From contig CAWBFX010000006.1 in NCBI GenBank assembly GCA_963788215.1, forward strand, positions 1 through 63,842: a stretch of 63,842 bases of DNA. Direction: 5' to 3'. Origin of the DNA: AC-32 sp963788215. GTDB taxonomy: Bacteria > Actinomycetota > Thermoleophilia > Gaiellales > Gaiellaceae. Below are positions 25,297 to 34,645 of this stretch, piece after piece. The notes beneath the pieces were generated by a model. It made no database searches, had not been told where the DNA came from, and was given only the letters and a program-made list of their open reading frames with translations. Position numbers and translations under genes: made by a program. How positions within the stretch are numbered: position 1 is the stretch's first letter; the number at the start of each line of letters is the position of its first letter.

Positions 25297-27338
25297 ACGC
25301 GATCGCGGCCGACCTGCGCCTGCGGCTCGCGCCGCGCGCGCTTCCTCTCGGCTGGCTGGCGGCGCCGGCGCTGCTCGGAATCGGGTGGCTGCTGCCCGCC
25401 GAGGGCTTCGGGCTCGGGGTGCGGCTCGCCGGCGCGACGGCCTGCCTGCTCCTGCCGGGTGCGCTCATCGCCCGCGCCTTTCGCCTCTCCGGTCTCGCGC
25501 CGGCCTTCGTCGCGACCCTCGCGGCGCTCTTCGCCGGGATGGCGATCATGTTCGCGGTCCACGGCTCACTCTGGCTCGCGTTCGCGATCATGTTCGGCGC
25601 GGGCGCCTGCGCGATCCCGTTCGCGCTGCGGCCGACGACGTCGCGGGTCCCGCTCTCCAGCCTCGGCGTCGGCGCTCTCGGTCTCGTCGCGGGGATCTCG
25701 CTCTGGTCGGCCGCCGCGTTCGGCGGCGACGCGTTCTTCCACATCGGGCGGATCCGGAAGCTGGTCGACCTCGGGTCGATCTCGCTGCGCTCGCTGGACG
25801 AGTTCCGCGACGGCGGGCTGCACCCGGGCTACGCGTTCCCGCTCTGGCACGGGTTCATGGCGCTGATGACGAAGCTCGCGGGCGCCGAGCCCGACGCGGC
25901 CGTCCTGCACGCGCCGACCGTCCTGCTGCCGCTCTCGTTCGTGCTCGTCTTCGAGGCCGGGACGATCCTCTTCCGCTCGCGCTGGGGCGGTCTCGCGACG
26001 GTGCTGCTGCAGTTCGCGCTGCTCGGCCTGGCGCCGGGTCACGGCGGCTCGCTGATCTCGCTCGCGCTGGCGGCGAACGCGAGCCGGATGCTGCTCTTCC
26101 CGGCGCTGCTGGCGGTCGTCTTCGCCTACGTGCGCGAGCCGTCGTGGGCCGGGCTCGCCGCGGTCGCCGCAGCGGCGGGAGCGATCGCCCTGACGCACCC
26201 GCCGCACGTGGCGCTCGTCGTGATCGTGCTGGCGGGCTTCCTCGTGGCGCGGGCACTGCTCGCCAGGCAGGACGTCGGACCGCTCGCCGCCGCGCTGGCG
26301 GCCGTGATCGTCCCGGCCGGCGCGGTCGCGCTCTGGCTGCTGCCGATCGTGCGGGAGACCGCAGCGCACAACCCGGGCGCCGGCGAGCTCCACCGCGCGT
26401 TCGCGAACTACCGCAACGAGCTCGACGTCTTCAGCCTGCACCGCTACCGGCTCAAGCCGGAGCTCTTCGGCCGGGCGGGCGCCGTCTCGGTGGCCGCGAT
26501 CGCCCTCCTGCCGTTCGCCGTCTTCGCGCGGCGGCGGCTCTGGGCCGCGTTCGCGCTCGGCGGGATGCTGGCGGCGTACGCCGTCTCCCTGCTCGTCTTC
26601 GTCTTCCCTCACTTCGCCGACGCGGTCTCGCTCTCGCAGGCGCGGAGGATCGTCGGCTTCTCGCCGCGCGAGGTGGCGCTCGTCGGCGCGGCGTTCGTGC
26701 TCGCGCGGCTGCTCGGCGTCTTCGTCCTTCCTGTCGGCCTCGCCGCGGGGATCGCGCTCCAGCTTGCGTTTCCGGGGGACTTCGAACGGCCCTTCCGCCA
26801 CGCGCAGGGCGCTCCCGGCTGGCTGACCTGGGCGTCCTTCGCCGCCGCCGGGCTCGCACTCGCCGCGGGCGTGCTCGGCGGACGCCGGGTGCCGGAGCTC
26901 GAGCGGCCCGGGTTCCTCGCGGCGTGGGCAGTCGCGCTCTTCGTCCTGCCGGTCGCGGTTCACGGCTACACGCACTGGGGCACGCGCGCCGGAGCCCGCC
27001 AGACGCTGCCGCCCTCGCTCGTGGCGGCGCTGCGTGCACGGATCCCCGAGCGGGCAGTCGTCTTCAGCGACGCGCTCACCGCCTACAAGCTCGCGGCCGA
27101 GCTGCCGGTCTACGTCAACGCAACCCCGCCGATCCACTCGAGCGACACGAAGCCGAACCATCCCGCGGTGCGCGTTCGCGACGAGCTGCGCTTCTTCCGG
27201 AACGGCGGGCCGCTCTCGATGCTCCGCCGCTACGGCGCCGGCTGGCTGCTCGTCGACGCGCGGAGCGTGCGGCACAAGCACTTCTCCCTGCCGCAGGCGT
27301 GGTCGAACGGGCGATACGTTCTCTACCGCGTCCCATGA
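25293..27338 (+). CDS. large polytopic membrane protein (GT-C/mannosyltransferase-like)
   Basis: 681 residues with about 13 membrane segments and a soluble C-terminal part of about 110 residues. The first large loop has GGDAFFHIGRIRKLVDLG, reminiscent of the acidic GDxxFH loop of GT-C enzymes. The C-terminus contains RRYGAGWLLVDARSV, seen in oligosaccharide-transferase-like proteins. GTGA overlap with the ATP-grasp gene. Probably transfers a lipid-linked sugar on the outer face; the substrate is unknown. Confidence 0.62.
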   Translation: MNAIAADLRLRLAPRALPLGWLAAPALLGIGWLLPAEGFGLGVRLAGATACLLLPGALIARAFRLSGLAPAFVATLAALFAGMAIMFAVHGSLWLAFAIMFGAGACAIPFALRPTTSRVPLSSLGVGALGLVAGISLWSAAAFGGDAFFHIGRIRKLVDLGSISLRSLDEFRDGGLHPGYAFPLWHGFMALMTKLAGAEPDAAVLHAPTVLLPLSFVLVFEAGTILFRSRWGGLATVLLQFALLGLAPGHGGSLISLALAANASRMLLFPALLAVVFAYVREPSWAGLAAVAAAAGAIALTHPPHVALVVIVLAGFLVARALLARQDVGPLAAALAAVIVPAGAVALWLLPIVRETAAHNPGAGELHRAFANYRNELDVFSLHRYRLKPELFGRAGAVSVAAIALLPFAVFARRRLWAAFALGGMLAAYAVSLLVFVFPHFADAVSLSQARRIVGFSPREVALVGAAFVLARLLGVFVLPVGLAAGIALQLAFPGDFERPFRHAQGAPGWLTWASFAAAGLALAAGVLGGRRVPELERPGFLAAWAVALFVLPVAVHGYTHWGTRAGARQTLPPSLVAALRARIPERAVVFSDALTAYKLAAELPVYVNATPPIHSSDTKPNHPAVRVRDELRFFRNGGPLSMLRRYGAGWLLVDARSVRHKHFSLPQAWSNGRYVLYRVP

Positions 27339-28589
27339 AAGTCCTGCTCGTGACCATGTACTTCCCGCCCGCCGGCGGGGGAGGGGTGCAGCGGCCGCTG
27401 AAGATCGCCACGCACCTGCCCGCGCTCGGCATCGAGACGCACGTCCTCGCGCCCGGACGACCCGAAATGGCTGCACCGCGACGACGAGCTGCGGCCGCCG
27501 ACGCAGGCCTTCGTGCACCGCGCCCGCTATCTCGGGCCGAAGGCGCGCCTGCCTTCCGAGGAGCTCCACGGGCTCGAGGGCGGCGAGAAGCTGCTGGCGC
27601 AGGCGAAGCTCGCCTACCGGCGCGCGCTGCTTCCGGACGCGAGCGTCACCTGGATGCCCACCGCGGTGCCTGCGGCGGTGCGGATCGTGCGCAGCGAGGG
27701 CATCGACGCCGTGATCACGACGAGCCCGCCGTACTCGATGAACCTGATCGGCGCATCGGTCAAGCGGCTGACCGGGATCCCGTGGGTCGCCGACCTGCGC
27801 GACGCGGTTCTCGGAAACGCCGACCGGCGATTCGACAAGACCTCCGTGCGCGCGAAGGAGAAGACGCTCGAGAGCGTCGTACGCCTGATCGCCCGCTCGG
27901 CCGACGGCGTCGTCGCGGTCTCCGAGCCGATCGCCGACGAGGTGCGGCGCTTCGAGCCCGCGGGCGCCGTGCGCGTGATCCCTAACGGCAGCGACTTCGA
28001 CGACTTCACCGGTCTCGAATACCACTCGGGCGACCGCTTCCGCGTCACGCACACGGGGAGCTTCTTCGGCCAGCGGAACCCGCGCACGTTCCTCTCGGCG
28101 CTTGCGAAGTCCGGCCTCGAGGACGTCGTTGCCCGCTTCGTCGGCGACTTCCGCGCCGCGGATCGCGAGTGGGTCGAGACGCTCGGCCTAGGCGACCGGC
28201 TCGAGCTCATGCCGTACGTCCCGCATCGCCGGGCGCTCGAGCTGCAGCGCGACTCCGAGGCGAACCTGCTCCTGCTGCCGGAGGCCGCCGGTCGCGGCCG
28301 CGTCGTGCCGAGCGGCAAGATCTTCGAGTACCTCGCGGCGGAGCGGCCGATCCTGGCTGCGGTACCGCCCGACGGCGCCGCCGCCGAGCTGATCCGCGAG
28401 ACGGGCGCCGGGGTGGTCGTCGCGCCCGAGGACGAGCGCGGGTTGCGCGAGGCGCTGCTCGGCCTGCACGCGCGCTGGCGGGCGGGGAAGCTGACGGACG
28501 GCTACCTGTCGGAGGAGCAGCGCCGCCGGCTCTCGCGCAAGACGCGCGTCGAGGAGCTGGCGAACCTGCTCTGGAGCCTCGAGCGGTGA
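27335..28589 (+). CDS. GT-B glycosyltransferase, frameshifted near 27456
   Basis: ATG 27335 opens with MKVLLVTMYFPPAGGGGVQRP, the GT4-type N-terminus. At 27455-27456 one extra G shifts the frame. Removing it joins the HVLAP end to DDPKWLHRDDELRPPTQAF and the rest of the protein. The C-domain has GSFFGQRNP and PSGKIFEYLAAERPIL, the E-x7-E region of WfgD/WbuB-like transferases. Joined length is about 417 residues. The single base and perfect continuity suggest a consensus error. Confidence 0.75.
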
Positions 28590-29904
28590 GGCGCGAAAGC
28601 CGCCTCGTTCCGTTCTTCTTCCTGGCCGCGGTCTTCTGCGCGACCTTCGAGAAGGTGCAGTGGCAGGTCGCGGGCTCGGTCTTCCTGGCCGACCTGACCG
28701 CCACGGGGTTCCTGGTCGCGTTCGGGCTCGACCGGATCGGCCGCGGGCGCGGCCGGGTGCCGCGGACGGCCGGCGTGCTGCTCGTCTTCCTCGGCGCGTT
28801 CCTGCTCGTCTACCTGATCGGCTTCTTCAACCTCGAGACACGCAGGCGTTCGACCAGTTCGGCAAGGGCCTCGCAAAGTGGCTGCTCCACTTCGGCTTCC
28901 TGATCGTCGGCGTCGTCTACCTGACCGGCAAGTCGACCCGGTTCTACTGGCGGACGCTCGGCTGGTTCCTCGGTGGGATCGTCTTCAACGCGGGGTACGG
29001 GATCCTGCAGCTGCTCTCGGCGCAGTCCGGCCACAACATCGACTCGCTCTTCCTGCGGCCGCTGACGCACGGCGGGAGCCAGATCAACGTCTACGGAGCG
29101 GTCAACGGCGCGAACGTCTACCGGCCGAACGCGCTGACGGGCGACCCGAACCACCTCGGGATCGCGCTCTTGATGCCGCTCCTGATCCTGACGCCGTTGT
29201 ATCTGCGCCTGGAGCGGCGGAACCCGTGGCGCGTCCGGCTCGCGGTGCTGATCGCGTTCTGCCTGATCGTCGAGCTCGCGACGCTCTCGCGGAGCGGGAT
29301 GCTCGGGCTCGTCGTCGGCGCGGTCGTCCTGCTCTATCCCTACCGGCACCTGATGTTCTCGCGGCTGGCCGTGCTGCCGCTCGCGCTCGTCCTGATCCCG
29401 GTTGCCTTCGCGGTCTACCGGCGGCGGCACTTCTTCGGCGTGGTGCTGCACTCGCGGCTCTCGCACGGGACGGGGGCGAGCACGCACCTCGACGTCTACC
29501 GCTTCATCCCGCAGATCCTGCACATGCACCCGTTCTTCGGGCTCGGGTTCAACAACTTCTCGGTCTACTACGAGTTCGTCACCGGCAGGACGAACTGGGG
29601 GCCGCACTCGTACTACGTGGCGCTGCTCGTGGAGGGCGGGCTCGTGGGGACCGCGCTCTTCGCGGTCTTCCTCTGGTACCTGTTCACGCAGCTCGGCGCG
29701 GCGCAGCGGCTCGGGCGGGCGCTGGCCGCGGCGCGCGACCCGCTCGCGGCTCGGGTGCGGCCGCTCTCCTGGGGGCTGACGGCGGCGCTGCTCGGGACGA
29801 TGGCCGCGAACGTCTTCTACCTGACGATGTCGTTCCTCTACTTCTACGTCTTCGCGATGCTCGTGCTGGTGACGCCGACGGTCTTCGCTCGCGCGCGAGG
29901 ATGA
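28586..29904 (+). CDS. O-antigen ligase/Wzy-like polymerase, frameshifted near 28839
   Basis: GTG 28586 starts a multi-helix membrane protein that continues to FNLET at 28837, where one base appears missing. The next frame carries AFDQFGKGLAKWLLHFGFL and the Wzy_C region: TGDPNHLGIALLMPLL, LSRSGMLGLVVG and HPFFGLGFNNFSVYY...HSYYVALLVEGG. The joined product of about 440 residues has about 11 helices. It is likely the polymerase of the core glycan block. Confidence 0.72.
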
Positions 29905-30911
29905 AGGTGCTGGTGCTGACGACGTCCTACCCGCGCTACGAGGGCGACTCGACCGTGAACTTCCTCGGCGAGGCGGTTTCGTGCCTGCGTGAGCGCGGGC
30001 TGGACGTGGACGTCGTCTCGCCGCTCGACTTCCGCCACTACGGGATCGCGTACGGGTCGGGCGTGATGGGGAACCTGCGGCGGCGGCCCTGGCTGGCGGC
30101 GATGGTCCCGCCGATGCTCTGGAACTTTCGCGCCGAGGCGCGGCGGCGCGCGGGCGACGTCGATCTCGTGCACGCGCACTGGCTCCCGACCGGGCTCGTC
30201 GCGGCCGGGGTGGGCAAGCCGTTCGTCCTGCAGCTGTGGGGGACGGACGTCGAGCTGGCGCGCCGGGCCTCCGGGTTGGCGCGGCGCGTGGTGCGAAAGG
30301 CGCGGCTCGTGATCTGCCCTTCGCAGGCGCTGGCCTCTGCGGCTCGCGAGCTGGGAGCGCGGGAGGTGCGCGTGATCCCGAGCGGGGTGCAGGTTCCCGA
30401 GTCCGTCGCGGAGCCTGCCGACCCGCCGGAGATCCTGTTCGCGGGGCGCCTCTCGCCGGAGAAGGGGATCCTGGAGCTCGTGGAGGCCGCGTCGGGCATG
30501 AATCTCGTCGTCGCCGGGGACGGGCCGTTGCGCTCGCGCGTGCCGGGCGCTTTGGGGTTCGTGCCCCATGACGAGCTCGGGGCGCTGTACGAGCGGGCGT
30601 CCGTCGTCGCGTGCCCGTCGCACCGCGAGGGCTTCGGAGTCGTGTGCGCAGAGGCGATGGCGTACGGCCGGCCGGTGGTCGCGGGCGCCGTCGGCGGCCT
30701 GCTGGACCTCGTGGTGGACGGAGAGACCGGTCTGCTGGTTCCGCCCCGCGACGTGGCTGCGCTGGGCGAGGCGCTGAAGCGGCTGCTCGGCGACGAGGAG
30801 CTCAGGCGCCGCCTTGGCGCCGCCGCCCGCGAGCGAATCAAGGAGCGGTTCGCCTGGCCGGCGGTCACCGATGCGACCATCGCCGCGTACGAGGAGGTGC
30901 TTGCCGCATGA
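29901..30911 (+). CDS. GT4 glycosyltransferase
   Basis: 336 residues. MKVLVLTTSYPRYEGDSTVNFL and HAHWLPTGLVAA form the N-domain. The C-domain has the donor-binding FAGRLSPEKGI, GDGPLR and the E-x7-E motif HREGFGVVCAEAMAYGRPVV. The retaining mechanism and NDP-sugar donor are family knowledge. It is paralogous to the gene at 40174, which shares TTSYPR and CxSEG-type motifs. Confidence 0.88.
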   Translation: MKVLVLTTSYPRYEGDSTVNFLGEAVSCLRERGLDVDVVSPLDFRHYGIAYGSGVMGNLRRRPWLAAMVPPMLWNFRAEARRRAGDVDLVHAHWLPTGLVAAGVGKPFVLQLWGTDVELARRASGLARRVVRKARLVICPSQALASAARELGAREVRVIPSGVQVPESVAEPADPPEILFAGRLSPEKGILELVEAASGMNLVVAGDGPLRSRVPGALGFVPHDELGALYERASVVACPSHREGFGVVCAEAMAYGRPVVAGAVGGLLDLVVDGETGLLVPPRDVAALGEALKRLLGDEELRRRLGAAARERIKERFAWPAVTDATIAAYEEVLAA

Positions 30912-32041
30912 GGCCGGCGGTCGTCTACGGACTGCTGCACGCGGGTCTGGCGGTCGTGCGGAGCCTCGGCCGCGCGGGGATCCCCGTCGAGGGGATCGCC
31001 CGGCAGCGCTACGAGTTCGGGCTGCGCTCGCGGTACCTGCGGCGCCGCACCGTCGCGCCAGACGACGACGCCGTGCTCGAGGCGCTCCGCCACGCAGCGG
31101 CGCAGGGCGAACGGCCCGTCCTGTTCCTCGAGCGCGACGAGAACATCGACACCGTCCTGCGCCGCTGGGACGAGATCCGCGAGCTCGCCGACATCCCGCT
31201 CCCGGCCGACCCCGAGGCCGTGCGCCGCCTCCGGCGCAAGGACCTCCTCCCCCAGGTCGCCGTCGAGGCCGGCGTCCCCTCCCCGTACACGATGCGACCC
31301 GAGAGCCCGGAGGCGATCCTCGACGCTCACCTGCAGCCGCCGCTCCTGGTGAAGCCGCTCGAAGGCCAGGAGTTCGCCGCCGCGCTCGGAGAGAAAGCAG
31401 TCCCGGCCGCGACCGTCGAGGAAGCCGTCGCGGCCTGGAAGCGAGCGAAGGATCGCGGCTTCGAGACCGTCGTCCAGGAGCTCGTGCCCGACTCCCACGA
31501 GCAGGTCTACTCGCTCTTCACCTACGTCGGTCGGGAGGGCCTGCCGCTCGCGAGCGTCGTCGGCCGCAAGGTGCGCCAGGGACCGCTTCGGTTCGGCACC
31601 AGCGCCGTCTTCACGGCCGGCCACGACCAAGAGGTGCACGACCTCGGCCTGCGCGTCCTCGGGGCCGTGGACTACCTCGGCCTTGCGCACGTCGAGTTCG
31701 TGCGCGACCCACGCGACGGGCAGCTGAAGGTGATCGAGGTGAACACGAGACCGCCCGTCTGGGCCGGGATCGCGACCGGCCCCGAGCTCGGCATCGCGAA
31801 GGTCGCCTACGACGACCTCACCGGCCGGCCGACCGAGAGCAGGACGATGACCGAGCAGCTGACCTGGATCTACCTCGCCAAGGACATGTACGTCTCGGCT
31901 CAGATGGCGCGCCGCGGCGAGCTGCCTCCGCGGGAGTTCCTCCGCCACTACCTGCAGCGGAAGAAGGTGCGCGCGACCTTCGCCGCGGACGACCCCGCGC
32001 CGGCCGTCGCGAGCCTCGGCTACCTGCGCTCGAGAGTCTGA
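30908..32041 (+). CDS. COG3919-like ATP-grasp carboligase, second copy
   Basis: 377 residues. It shares with the 24166 protein the opening GLAVVRSLGRAGIPVEGI...GLRSRYL, RRKDLLPQVAVEAGVPSPY for the ATP-grasp hinge, LLVKPLEGQEFAA, VVQELVPDSHEQVYSLF and the metal site VEFVRDPRDG...IEVNTRPPVWAG. ATG overlaps the preceding stop. Two such ligases between glycosyltransferases suggest two amide substitutions or two donors on one repeat unit (inference). Confidence 0.77.
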   Translation: MRPAVVYGLLHAGLAVVRSLGRAGIPVEGIARQRYEFGLRSRYLRRRTVAPDDDAVLEALRHAAAQGERPVLFLERDENIDTVLRRWDEIRELADIPLPADPEAVRRLRRKDLLPQVAVEAGVPSPYTMRPESPEAILDAHLQPPLLVKPLEGQEFAAALGEKAVPAATVEEAVAAWKRAKDRGFETVVQELVPDSHEQVYSLFTYVGREGLPLASVVGRKVRQGPLRFGTSAVFTAGHDQEVHDLGLRVLGAVDYLGLAHVEFVRDPRDGQLKVIEVNTRPPVWAGIATGPELGIAKVAYDDLTGRPTESRTMTEQLTWIYLAKDMYVSAQMARRGELPPREFLRHYLQRKKVRATFAADDPAPAVASLGYLRSRV

Positions 32042-33102
32042 TGCGGATAGTCCTCGTCGATCCGCTCGCGTACACGCCGCCCTACGACCATTCGCTGGCG
32101 CAGGCGCTCGGCGAGCAGGGCCACGACGTCACGCTCCTCACCTCGCGCTTCCCGCACGGCCGCGCGCCCGAGCCGGACCACTACGGCCGCGAGGAGCTGT
32201 TCGCGCCGTTCTCGACGCGCGTCTTCCGCCGTTCACCGCTCCGCCTGGCCGCCAAGGGCCTCGAGTACGCGCCGAGCGTCGCGCGCCTCGTGCGCCGGAT
32301 CGAGCGGATCGACCCGGACGTCGTCCACGTCCAGTGGCTCCCGCGGCCCGAGCTCGACCTGCGCTGGCTGAGACGCGTCGCCGACGACCGGCCGCTCGTC
32401 TTCACCGCCCACGACGTCCTGCCGCGCCGGCGCCGGGCGCAACCCGTCTGGCCCGACGTGCTCGAGACCGCCGAGCGCGTGATCGTCCACTCGCACCGCG
32501 CCGTCGAGCAGCTGGTCGAGCTCGGCCTCGGCCGCGAGCGCATCGCGCGGATCCCGCACCCGGTCTTCGAGGGCGAGAAGCTCCCGGCGCCGGAGGGCCG
32601 GACGCTGCTCTTTTTCGGCCTGATCCGCGACTACAAGGGGCTCGACGTGCTGCTCGAGGCGCTGCCGGAGATCCCGGACGCGAGCCTCGTCGTCGCCGGC
32701 GACCCGCTCGACCCCGTGCCGAAGAGCGCCGACCCGCGTGTCGAGTGGAGGCTGCGCTTCATCGAGGCCGATGAGGTCCGCGCCCTGATGACCCGCGCCG
32801 CAGCGGTCGTCCTGCCCTACCGGCAACTGGACTCCTCCGGAGTGCTCGCGACGGCGATCGGCTACGGTCGGCCCGTGGTCGTGACCGACGTCGGATCGCT
32901 CGGCGAGATCGTGCGCGAGTTCAAGGCGGGCGAGGTCGTCCCAGTCGACGACCCCAAAGCGCTCGCGGAAGCCTGCGCGCGCCTGCTGGAGCCGAAGACG
33001 CTCGCCGCAGCAGCCGCCGGAGCCAAGAAGGCGGCGAAAGCCCTCACCTGGGAGCACTCGGCCGCCGACCACGACCGCCTCTACCGCGAGGTCAGGCGAT
33101 GA
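32041..33102 (+). CDS. GT4 glycosyltransferase
   Basis: 353 residues. VVHVQWLPRPELD and FTAHDVLPRRR in the N-domain resemble WbaZ/mannosyl-type transferases. The donor region holds LLFFGLIRDYKGLDVLLEALP, then VVLPYRQLDSSGVLATAIGYGRPVVVTDVG in place of the usual E-x7-E. One-base overlap with the ATP-grasp gene; it is followed by the phosphoglycosyl transferase with an ATGA overlap. Confidence 0.85.
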   Translation: MRIVLVDPLAYTPPYDHSLAQALGEQGHDVTLLTSRFPHGRAPEPDHYGREELFAPFSTRVFRRSPLRLAAKGLEYAPSVARLVRRIERIDPDVVHVQWLPRPELDLRWLRRVADDRPLVFTAHDVLPRRRRAQPVWPDVLETAERVIVHSHRAVEQLVELGLGRERIARIPHPVFEGEKLPAPEGRTLLFFGLIRDYKGLDVLLEALPEIPDASLVVAGDPLDPVPKSADPRVEWRLRFIEADEVRALMTRAAAVVLPYRQLDSSGVLATAIGYGRPVVVTDVGSLGEIVREFKAGEVVPVDDPKALAEACARLLEPKTLAAAAAGAKKAAKALTWEHSAADHDRLYREVRR

Positions 33103-33722
33103 GGCTCCTCAAGCGCATCGGCGACCGCTTCGCCGCGGCCGTCCTGCTGATCTTGCTCTCGCCGGTTCTCGCCGCGATCGCGCTCTGGATCGTCGTCGAC
33201 GGCGGCCGCCCGGCGATCCTCGCCCAGGACCGCGCCGGCAAGCACGGCAAGACATTCAGGATGCTCAAGTACCGGACGATGGTGCAGAACGCCCTGGAGC
33301 TCGCGGCGCAGCTGACCGACGACCCGTTCGGCGTCGTCGAGAACGACCCGCGGATCACGCGCCCCGGCCGCTTCCTCCGCCGCTCGGGCCTCGACGAGCT
33401 GCCGCAGCTCTGGAACGTCCTCCGCGGCGAGATGAGCCTCGTCGGTCCGCGCCCGGACCTCGTCGAGCAGGCGAAGAACTACACGGAGCACGACCGCCGC
33501 CGCCTCGGCGTCGAGCCGGGCATCACCGGTTGGTCCCAGGTGAACGGCCGCGAGGCGATCGGCTGGCCCGAGCGGATCGAGCAGGACATCTGGTACATCG
33601 ACCACTGGTCGCTCGGCCTCGACCTGAAGATCCTCTGGCGCACGTTCAGCGAGCTCGGCCGCAGCGGCGAGAAGCCCGTCGTCGACGCCATGAACATCGA
33701 GCGCGCCCGGGCCGACAAGTGA
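33099..33722 (+). CDS. small monotopic phosphoglycosyl transferase (PglC type)
   Basis: 207 residues: one re-entrant N-terminal hydrophobic helix broken at SP (LLILLSPVLAAIAL), then the catalytic domain. The catalytic Asp-Glu pair lies in GLDELPQLWNVLRGEMSLVGPRP. GITGWSQVNGR is the acceptor-side motif. It transfers a sugar phosphate from an NDP-sugar to undecaprenyl phosphate and so starts the repeat unit. The larger WbaP-type enzyme at 52035 would start a second one. Confidence 0.92.
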   Translation: MRLLKRIGDRFAAAVLLILLSPVLAAIALWIVVDGGRPAILAQDRAGKHGKTFRMLKYRTMVQNALELAAQLTDDPFGVVENDPRITRPGRFLRRSGLDELPQLWNVLRGEMSLVGPRPDLVEQAKNYTEHDRRRLGVEPGITGWSQVNGREAIGWPERIEQDIWYIDHWSLGLDLKILWRTFSELGRSGEKPVVDAMNIERARADK

Positions 33723-34645
33723 GCCTGGAAGAGGTTGCGCCCCGCGACTGGGACGCGGCCGTTCCTGCTGATACGTATTTGAGGCGCGAGTACGCGGAGA
33801 CCGCGCTCCTGCTCGACCCCGGGGAACTCGTCCTACTCCACGCCGAGGGCACCGTCTTCCCGTGCATCGTTCGTGACCTCGACGGGACGCGCGACGTCGC
33901 CGGCCTCTACGGCTTCGGCGGGCCGGTGGGCGACGAGCGGTTCTACGCCGCCTACGAGGACTGGTGCCACGAGCGCGGGATCGTGACCACGTTCACCTGG
34001 TTCCACCCGCGCTTCCAGAACCACCGCTACTCGCGCTTCCACGTCGAGCCGCGCGGCGGGACAGTCGCCTGGCGGCTCGAGGGCGACCTCTTCGAGCGGC
34101 TCCACCGCCACCACCGGCGAGCGGCGCGCAAGGCGGAAGAGCACGTCGAGACGCGGATCACGGTCGCGCCGCCCGACCTCGGCTCATTCGCGAGTCTGTA
34201 CGAGCGGACGATGGCCGAGAAGGACGCGACCGGCTTCTACTACTTCCCGGCCGAGTACTGGGAGGCGCTCGCGGGCCACGAGTGGCTCGTCCTCTTCGAG
34301 GCGGTGAGCGACCACGGCGTGACCGCCGCACTCCTCGGTCTCGCGTCGAAGCCCTGGCTCCACTACCACCTCGGCGCCTCGGAGCGGAGCGGCGGCGCGA
34401 ACAACCTCCTCTTCCTGGAAGCCGCCCGCTGGGCGCAGGCGGAGGGCTACGAGCGCTTCCACCTCGGCGGCGGCGTCGGCGGCGCGGACGACTCGCTGCT
34501 TCAGTTCAAGCTTCGCTTCGACGAGGGCGGATTGATCGAATCCGCCGTCGGTAAGGCGATCCACGACGAAAGCCGCTACCAGGAGCTCGGCGGCAAGGGG
34601 TTCGACGGCTTTTTCCCGGCCTACCGCGCTACCGTGAAGGCGTGA
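33719..34645 (+). CDS. FemAB/GNAT-like aminoacyl transferase
   Basis: 308 residues from GTG 33719. The fold is two linked acyltransferase domains as in FemX. Residues HHRRAARKAEEH lie in the helical part, and the C-terminal GGGVGGADDSLLQFKLRFDEGG is the FemAB signature region. FemAB proteins add amino acids from aminoacyl-tRNA to amines, classically on lipid II. Here it sits inside a glycan operon, so an amino-sugar or lipid-linked glycan acceptor is possible (inference). Confidence 0.75.
   Translation: MSLEEVAPRDWDAAVPADTYLRREYAETALLLDPGELVLLHAEGTVFPCIVRDLDGTRDVAGLYGFGGPVGDERFYAAYEDWCHERGIVTTFTWFHPRFQNHRYSRFHVEPRGGTVAWRLEGDLFERLHRHHRRAARKAEEHVETRITVAPPDLGSFASLYERTMAEKDATGFYYFPAEYWEALAGHEWLVLFEAVSDHGVTAALLGLASKPWLHYHLGASERSGGANNLLFLEAARWAQAEGYERFHLGGGVGGADDSLLQFKLRFDEGGLIESAVGKAIHDESRYQELGGKGFDGFFPAYRATVKA

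Noticed and set aside
25566..28052. Long minus-strand frame of about 830 codons
   Set aside because: Antisense to the large membrane protein and GT4 genes; no recognisable domain.
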